Source: Thalassobacillus_A hwangdonensis
Lineage (GTDB): Bacteria > Bacillota > Bacilli > Bacillales > Halobacillaceae
Direction: 5' to 3'
Assembly: GCF_042675915.1 (NCBI RefSeq)
Contig: NZ_JBHTKL010000005.1
Coordinates: forward strand, 62,001 to 126,000
DNA length: 64,000 bases
Position numbers and translations under genes: made by a program
Shown: piece after piece, positions 59,658-64,000 of the stretch
How the letters are laid out: every line of letters starts with the position of its first letter
Position numbering within the stretch: the first letter of the stretch is position 1
The notes under the pieces: generated by a model
Databases searched by the model: none
Seen by the model: the letters and a program-made list of their open reading frames with translations, nothing else
What the model was told of the DNA's origin: nothing

Positions 59658-60449
59658 TCATCTTCTAATCTCCTTTGCTTTTATGTAAGTTTCTATTTTT
59701 TCATTGATGAAATCTTTGAACTCGATTAATTCAGGGACAGCTATTGTTGCTGCTTCCCCATTCAGGTATGTGTTGAAAGCTTGTTCAACCGTGCTGGAAT
59801 GAGGGGAGGAAAGGGTTTTGGAACCCCATTCACCTGCTTCATATTTTGATAGAATTGCTTCATTTTTTATGTAGCCCCATACACGGACCATATTTAATGT
59901 GGAGTAAACCGGATCTTCCGTGATAGCCTCCATGCAGCTGTTGAAGTCGTAAAGAATGGCATCGAGGTAATTTGCCTGAGGAATTTCTGGAATAACTGCC
60001 TCGATTGCTTTTCCGGCCAGCGTAATGCCGCGGTGCCTGGTAACCATAAGGTGCGCAGCAAGATCCGGGTCCTTGAGATGGCTGATATCGAGCTTACTGT
60101 CAGCCTCATACTTTTTCCTCCAGCCCTCACTGAAATGGTAGTCGAAGCTTGAAGGGTGCTGCCATGACTGGAGTTGTTCGGTCGTCAATACGTGCAGCTC
60201 AATTGGGTGTGGATTGGCGGAATGCCCCAGCATTAGCGCAGTCAATTCCTGCTTTGTCTCTAAGGACAACGGTCGCTTGGAAACGAAGAGCAAGTCGACG
60301 TCGCTTTTAGCAGGGTGGAACCCTCCCATAGCAAGTGAGCCGTGAAGGTAACAGCCGACGAAGTCTTGTCCTAGCAGAGCAGTGATTTTGTTACAGATTT
60401 CATTTATAAAGTACCGTGTGTTGTCGGGGCAAGTCTTCCAATCGATCAT
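59658..60449 (-). CDS. AadA-like aminoglycoside nucleotidyltransferase
   Basis: 263-residue protein of the AadA / ANT(9) family with an N-terminal nucleotidyltransferase fold (GSLAMGGFHPAKSDVDLLFV, metal-binding DVD) and a helical C-terminal DUF4111 domain (STLNMVRVWGYIKN). Such enzymes adenylylate streptomycin/spectinomycin or other substrates. ATG at 60449 with TTTGGAGGAC upstream; the frame is open further 5' but without a ribosome site. It is chromosomal, with no mobile-element sign nearby, so it may have a housekeeping or intrinsic-resistance role. Confidence 0.8.
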   Translation of the reverse strand: MIDWKTCPDNTRYFINEICNKITALLGQDFVGCYLHGSLAMGGFHPAKSDVDLLFVSKRPLSLETKQELTALMLGHSANPHPIELHVLTTEQLQSWQHPSSFDYHFSEGWRKKYEADSKLDISHLKDPDLAAHLMVTRHRGITLAGKAIEAVIPEIPQANYLDAILYDFNSCMEAITEDPVYSTLNMVRVWGYIKNEAILSKYEAGEWGSKTLSSPHSSTVEQAFNTYLNGEAATIAVPELIEFKDFINEKIETYIKAKEIRR

Positions 60450-60474
60450 CGGTGTGTCCTCCAAAGTAAATCTT

Positions 60475-60822
60475 TCAAAGATAGATATGTGGTAGGTCAA
60501 GGAAGCCTTCTTCGATTGCAAGCGAATAGCCACCGTACATCAAACCCACTATCGAAGCTTTCATTTTTGAGGGGTGGTATTGTCCGGAAGTGAATAGATA
60601 GATTAACGCGGCCGCGAAGCCGTATGGAAACCAAAGGGTAAATACATCGCCTTCAGAAGAATGGGAAAAGAGCACCCCTATGTACATACTGATAAAGTAA
60701 TAGACGAAAATTTTAATTGTATTCCCTTTATAGCGATGTCCCCACCGCAGCAATAAGTAAAAAATGACTACAAAGCTGATCAGAGCTACTAGATCAACGG
60801 TTGTATCCCCCGAATGCAGCAT
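60475..60822 (-). CDS. Membrane protein of unknown function
   Basis: 115 residues, start ATG at 60822 with GGAGGG upstream. About three helices (VDLVALISFVVIFYLLLRW, IKIFVYYFISMYIGVLF, WFPYGFAAALIYLF). No family recognised. It lies 26 bp before the AadA-like gene on the same strand, probably co-transcribed with it. Confidence 0.65.
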   Translation of the reverse strand: MLHSGDTTVDLVALISFVVIFYLLLRWGHRYKGNTIKIFVYYFISMYIGVLFSHSSEGDVFTLWFPYGFAAALIYLFTSGQYHPSKMKASIVGLMYGGYSLAIEEGFLDLPHIYL

Positions 60823-60881
60823 TGAAATCCCTCCATTATCCACTATATTTATTCTTTATTTAGGAGCCGGATACCTTCTAA

Positions 60882-60911
60882 AAAGAAAAAAACAGCCATA
60901 ATCGGCTGTTC
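60882..60911 (-). terminator. Terminator after the XRE/membrane-protein pair
   Basis: On the minus strand AACAGCCGATTATGGCTGTT followed by TTTTTC forms a short stem (arms ACAGCC/GGCTGT) and U-run. Confidence 0.8.
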
Positions 60912-61236
60912 ATTCATGTTTTTTCGTCGCATAAATCCCGGAAAAGAGAAGGGAAAGGCAGTGGATCACGTAGATTCCAGTCAGCAGGAAAAAGGAAAAT
61001 CCAATTCCGTCCACAATGATGACCAGCCCCCATGCGATCAAAAGAACGACCAGGGTAACGTCCCAGCCAATGGATTTAGCGTGGCGTGTAATTTGATAGT
61101 ATCGCTCATCAAATCTTCTGTTTTTCTTCCCTACTTTTCGATTAATGAAGTAAGTGATGAGTAGAACTACACACGCAATGCCCAATCCGGACAACCCAAT
61201 CAACGTATTCAATACGCTTTCACTCAATATTTTCAT
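60910..61236 (-). CDS. Membrane protein paired with XRE regulator
   Basis: 108 residues from ATG at 61236 (a TTG at 61227 is an alternative with better spacing from GAGGGAG). Three predicted helices (LIGLSGLGIACVVLLITYFI, WDVTLVVLLIAWGLVIIV, FFLLTGIYVIHCLSLLF). It overlaps the end of the XRE gene. Function unknown; short membrane proteins next to such regulators are common in Firmicutes. Confidence 0.7.
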   Translation of the reverse strand: MKILSESVLNTLIGLSGLGIACVVLLITYFINRKVGKKNRRFDERYYQITRHAKSIGWDVTLVVLLIAWGLVIIVDGIGFSFFLLTGIYVIHCLSLLFSGIYATKKHE

Positions 61237-61429
61237 CTCCCTCAAAAATGAATAGATCCTCAATATGGCATTCGAAAATTTGTGCAAGCTTATGCGCAAG
61301 AATCAGTGATGGTCGATACTTCCCTTTTTCGAGCGAAATTACGGTCTGTCTTGAGACATTCAGACGCTCGGAAAGCTGTTCCTGGGTGATGTTTCGTGCT
61401 GTCCGTTTTTCTTTGATCAACGTTTTCAT
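61220..61429 (-). CDS. XRE-family transcriptional regulator
   Basis: 69-residue HTH protein (Cro/CI type): MKTLIKEKRTARNITQEQLS with HTH LNVSRQTVISLEKGKYRPSL and no extra sensor domain. It overlaps the membrane gene that follows. Two identical-type palindromes lie upstream, between it and the divergent serine hydrolase gene, suggesting autoregulation and control of both units. Confidence 0.88.
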   Translation of the reverse strand: MKTLIKEKRTARNITQEQLSERLNVSRQTVISLEKGKYRPSLILAHKLAQIFECHIEDLFIFEGDENIE

Positions 61430-61448
61430 AAATATTCCCGCCTCTGAT

Positions 61449-61480
61449 GTAAAGTGCGCTTTACGTAAAGTCTACTTTAC
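61449..61480. promoter_or_regulatory. Two tandem palindromic operators between XRE gene and serine hydrolase
   Basis: GTAAAGTGCGCTTTAC (61449-61464) and GTAAAGTCTACTTTAC (61465-61480) are perfectly adjacent. Both have GTAAAG/CTTTAC half-sites; only the central four bases differ. They lie 20 bp upstream of the XRE start codon, covering its likely promoter, and before a TATAAT at 61513-61518 for the divergent gene. Confidence 0.8.
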
Positions 61481-61552
61481 ATTTGGGCGATAGTCAAGAA
61501 AATTTTTCCTGTTATAATGGAAGCTAACTGAACGCGGAGAGGAATGGCCCAT

Positions 61553-62584
61553 ATGTACATAAGAAAAAATCTGAACGATACCTTTATTCCGGTACACGAG
61601 CATGTACTACATACCTATGACCAAGTCATTTGCAGTGGAGCTGCAACACTTGTAATCCATAATGACGAAATTGTACTCGAGAAATATGTCGGACATCAGT
61701 CCAACGAAGCAAATGCGCGTGCAATTCAGGAAGACACACAATTCCATGTTGCATCTGTACGTAAAAGCTATATCGGCTTTGCGGCAGCCTATGCGATTTA
61801 CCATGGAAAGATTGAAATGGATGCACCCGTCCTGGAATATTTACCAGAAAGGGATCCACTTCTCTGGAAGGGGACGACAGTGCGTCATCTACTTAACCAT
61901 ACGCATGGACTTAATGAAAAAGAAGGGGCAGTTTTCCGTGCTCATGCGCCGGGGGAGGATTGGGCATATAAAGGGACGGGACTTAAAGCTCTGACTGAAA
62001 TCATTGAACGGCGGACTGGGAAAAGCATAGCTGATATCCTTCACTCGCAAGTGTTCGAACCCCTCGCTTTTCATTCATCCGGGTGGTATATCGAGAAAAA
62101 AGAACGACTTGTAGATGTGATTTTGAGGCAGGAAGCGGATGGAGAGTGGGAAGTGAGTGACAGTGTGAAAGGTGATCAGAAGAACATGTACGTCTCAGCA
62201 CGGGAGCTTGCCTTCTGGGGCTATTTCCATATGAAAAAAGGAAACATCGATGGCCATCAAATCGTACCTGAAGCGATCATCGACATCGCAACCTCTTTGC
62301 AAAGTCCGCCAAATCTGGATCCGGATCTTCCCCAGAACGGCTGTCTGTGGTTCGTGAAAGACCGTCCTGCCAGGAAGACGGAAATCGGTCCAAAGGTGCC
62401 GAGGGGATCTTATCAGATTCTCGGTTATACAGGGGTTACGCTGCTTGTCGTACCCGATGAAAATTTAGTCGCAGTACGCATGTTCAATAGCTTCGGTTCG
62501 CCGGAGGGGTATGATTATTTGGAAGATGTGCGTAGCTTCGGAGACACGGTGGTCGGGTGTGTACAGCGAGAGTTTGTGAGGTAA
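61553..62584 (+). CDS. Serine hydrolase, class C beta-lactamase/PBP-like fold
   Basis: 343 residues from ATG at 61553 (GAGAGGA nine bases before; ATG 61544 is too close to it). The active-site SxxK is in HVASVRKSYIGF, followed by the second motif region with tyrosine (WAYKGTGLKAL) and a probable third motif LGYTG near the C-terminus. No signal peptide, so cytoplasmic; more likely an esterase or peptidase than an antibiotic-destroying enzyme. Divergent from the XRE gene across the operators. Confidence 0.82.
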   Translation: MYIRKNLNDTFIPVHEHVLHTYDQVICSGAATLVIHNDEIVLEKYVGHQSNEANARAIQEDTQFHVASVRKSYIGFAAAYAIYHGKIEMDAPVLEYLPERDPLLWKGTTVRHLLNHTHGLNEKEGAVFRAHAPGEDWAYKGTGLKALTEIIERRTGKSIADILHSQVFEPLAFHSSGWYIEKKERLVDVILRQEADGEWEVSDSVKGDQKNMYVSARELAFWGYFHMKKGNIDGHQIVPEAIIDIATSLQSPPNLDPDLPQNGCLWFVKDRPARKTEIGPKVPRGSYQILGYTGVTLLVVPDENLVAVRMFNSFGSPEGYDYLEDVRSFGDTVVGCVQREFVR

Positions 62585-62601
62585 TAGGGGAGGTTTTTGT
62601 T

Positions 62602-63099
62602 ATGTACAAACAAACCATTGCATTTATCCGCAGAGATGATGAATTATTATTATTGAATCGAAATAACGCTCCTACAATGGGGTTGTGGAACGGTGTCGGG
62701 GGAAAAATGGAAGCTGGGGAAACCCCAATCGCCTGCATCATTCGTGAAGTATATGAAGAAACGGGCATTCGAATTTCACCTGAGCAAGTGGTACATCAAT
62801 CGGTCGTTTCCTGGACGATCAATGAAGAAGCAGAAGGTGGCATGCATGCTTATGTAATAGAGGTACCAGCTGACTTTTCCTATCCAACACCTATAGGAAT
62901 GGATGAAGGGATTCTGGATTGGAAAAAGAGCTCGTGGGTATTCGATGAACAGAATAAAGGCGTAGGGGAAATGATTCCGCTATATCTACCCAGGTTTCTG
63001 CACGATACGGAAGAAATCGATTATTGGTTCAGTATAAATAACGGGAGAGTGGTTGATTACCAGTGGAAGGAATTAAATGGTAGTTTGTTGAAGGTGTAA
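62602..63099 (+). CDS. Nudix hydrolase
   Basis: 165 residues, ATG at 62602 with GGGGAGG upstream. The Nudix box reads GGKMEAGETPIACIIREVYEE then TGI, matching GX5EX7REUXEEXGU. Resembles 8-oxo-dGTP diphosphatase (MutT/YtkD-type), but substrate is not determinable. It lies 18 bp after the serine hydrolase gene. Confidence 0.88.
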   Translation: MYKQTIAFIRRDDELLLLNRNNAPTMGLWNGVGGKMEAGETPIACIIREVYEETGIRISPEQVVHQSVVSWTINEEAEGGMHAYVIEVPADFSYPTPIGMDEGILDWKKSSWVFDEQNKGVGEMIPLYLPRFLHDTEEIDYWFSINNGRVVDYQWKELNGSLLKV

Positions 63100-63125
63100 A
63101 GAGGCAGATAGATGAGGGGGAGTCG

Positions 63126-63596
63126 ATGAGAAAGTTTTTGTTAGGGTTTACGTTGTTGATAGTGATGGCTGCATGTTCCGATGCTGATTCGAAGGACACG
63201 TACACAATAGAAGATGCAAAGGAAAATGGAGATGTCATAGTGGAACATGGAGCAAGGAATTTCGATCAGATTGTAGCCGGGGAAATTGATGTTCAAAATG
63301 CAGGAAAAGTCCTGGAACTGATAGAAAGTAAAGAAGAAGCTGAAGTGGAGATTTCTATTTTTGAACAGGATGGCACCCACTATAAAAATACATTGTCTAC
63401 TGATGGTGAAGGGTTTACGTTTGAAAATAATTATGGAGGATACCCACAATCGCCGACAGGAACATTTTCATGCAAATATATGTCAGAACGAGGACCAGTC
63501 ATCTATATGGGGTCATGTACTTCCGATGATGGTACGGAAGTGTCGACGATGATCGGGATGGTTGGCTCGGAAGAAGCATTCAGACAAGGCTCATAA
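63126..63596 (+). CDS. DUF4362 family lipoprotein
   Basis: 156 residues; signal MRKFLLGFTLLIVMAAC with lipobox MAAC, then a DUF4362-type domain (TYTIEDAKENGDVIVEHGA, ISIFEQDGTHYKNTL). Function unknown. TGAGGGGGAG precedes the ATG. Confidence 0.8.
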   Translation: MRKFLLGFTLLIVMAACSDADSKDTYTIEDAKENGDVIVEHGARNFDQIVAGEIDVQNAGKVLELIESKEEAEVEISIFEQDGTHYKNTLSTDGEGFTFENNYGGYPQSPTGTFSCKYMSERGPVIYMGSCTSDDGTEVSTMIGMVGSEEAFRQGS

Positions 63597-63615
63597 CGGA
63601 TAGGGGAAGTGGCAC

Positions 63616-64000
63616 ATGGGGGTTTATAAAAGCGAAGCTGGTAAGGAAAAACTCCAGCAACATTATGAAGACTACCTACATACATTAAATTTCCAGGTCG
63701 AGCGAAGGTACGTGGATACAAGTTTCGGAAAGACACATATGCTCGTAGCTGGTCCAACGGATGGAAAGCCTTTGTTCATTTTCCAAGGTGGGAACTGCAT
63801 CAATCCGATGACGCTGTCGTGGTTCGAACCATTGATCGAAAAATACCGTGTCTATGCACCGGATACGATCGGCCATCCTGGGTTTAGTGATGAAACGAGG
63901 GTTTCAGCAAAGGATGACAGCTTTGCGAAGTGGATCAAGGAATTGATGGATGCTGTCGGGGTGGAACGGTGTGCGATGGTAGGTGCCTCTTATGGCGCTG
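63616..64000 (+). CDS. Alpha/beta hydrolase, N-terminal part (cut by window edge)
   Basis: About 128 residues are visible, starting MGVYKSEAGKEKLQQHYEDY from ATG at 63616 (GGGGAAGTGG upstream). IFQGGNCINPMTLSWFEPL fits the oxyanion region, followed by YAPDTIGHPGFSDET, and the last residues GASYGA are the nucleophile elbow (Gly-X-Ser-X-Gly). Substrate unknown. Remainder lies beyond the window. Confidence 0.85.
   Translation, partial: MGVYKSEAGKEKLQQHYEDYLHTLNFQVERRYVDTSFGKTHMLVAGPTDGKPLFIFQGGNCINPMTLSWFEPLIEKYRVYAPDTIGHPGFSDETRVSAKDDSFAKWIKELMDAVGVERCAMVGASYGA

Overview
The window is the replication-origin region of a low-to-moderate-GC, spore-forming Firmicute of the family Bacillaceae. Gene order around oriC matches Bacillus subtilis (gyrB-remB-recF-rlbA-dnaN-dnaA / rpmH-rnpA-spoIIIJ-jag-mnmE-mnmG-rsmG-noc-soj-spo0J), and sporulation genes are present (yyaC, a CotY/Z coat protein, gerA-B-C, spoIIIJ). 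Acidic, glutamate-rich proteins and the overall gene mix suggest a moderately halophilic genus such as Halobacillus or a relative; the genus is inference only.

Layout. 1-5682 (minus strand): gyrB (cut by the window edge), remB, recF, rlbA, dnaN, dnaA. 4155-4326 and 5683-6376: the two halves of oriC, with DnaA boxes on both sides of dnaA and an AT-rich, trinucleotide-repeat unwinding element between dnaA and dnaN. 6377-16265 (plus): rpmH, rnpA, spoIIIJ, jag, mnmE, mnmG, rsmG, noc, soj, spo0J, with parS-type sites nearby. 16340-24380: a class V aminotransferase, membrane proteins, yyaC, an MscS channel, yyzM, ychF, rpsF-ssb-rpsR and a peroxiredoxin. 24563-35754: an aminotransferase-serA pair, hisJ, yybS-gdpP-rplI-dnaB, an alkyltransferase-like protein, a coat protein and PurR-box-controlled purA. 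36078-44924: tRNA-Phe, an M23/LysM/G5 cell-wall hydrolase, walRKHIJ and htrC. 45251-48039: a SAM-I riboswitch controlling metNIQ. 48276-64000: accessory genes, namely an M20 amidohydrolase, a GNAT enzyme, gerABC, a chemoreceptor, an intracellular subtilisin, a HAD phosphatase, small membrane proteins, an AadA-like nucleotidyltransferase, an XRE regulator with two tandem palindromic operators, a serine hydrolase, a Nudix enzyme, a lipoprotein and a truncated alpha/beta hydrolase.

How the parts fit: initiation (dnaA, dnaN, DnaA boxes), origin segregation (soj, spo0J, parS), nucleoid occlusion (noc), elongation (gyrB, ssb, dnaB) and cell-wall control (walRK) are clustered and transcribed away from oriC. 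Two further DnaA-box clusters lie outside oriC, before mnmE and after htrC.

The most unusual signal is a family of four intergenic arrays (33158, 35820, 49521, 58817). Each has five or six units spaced alternately 20 and 21 bp (or strictly 21 bp), close to two DNA helical turns. Each array has its own core sequence, and each lies shortly after the stop codon of a plus-strand gene. A second repeat family (8653, 48070) is a ~120-bp structured element whose outer stems differ between copies yet keep their base pairing.
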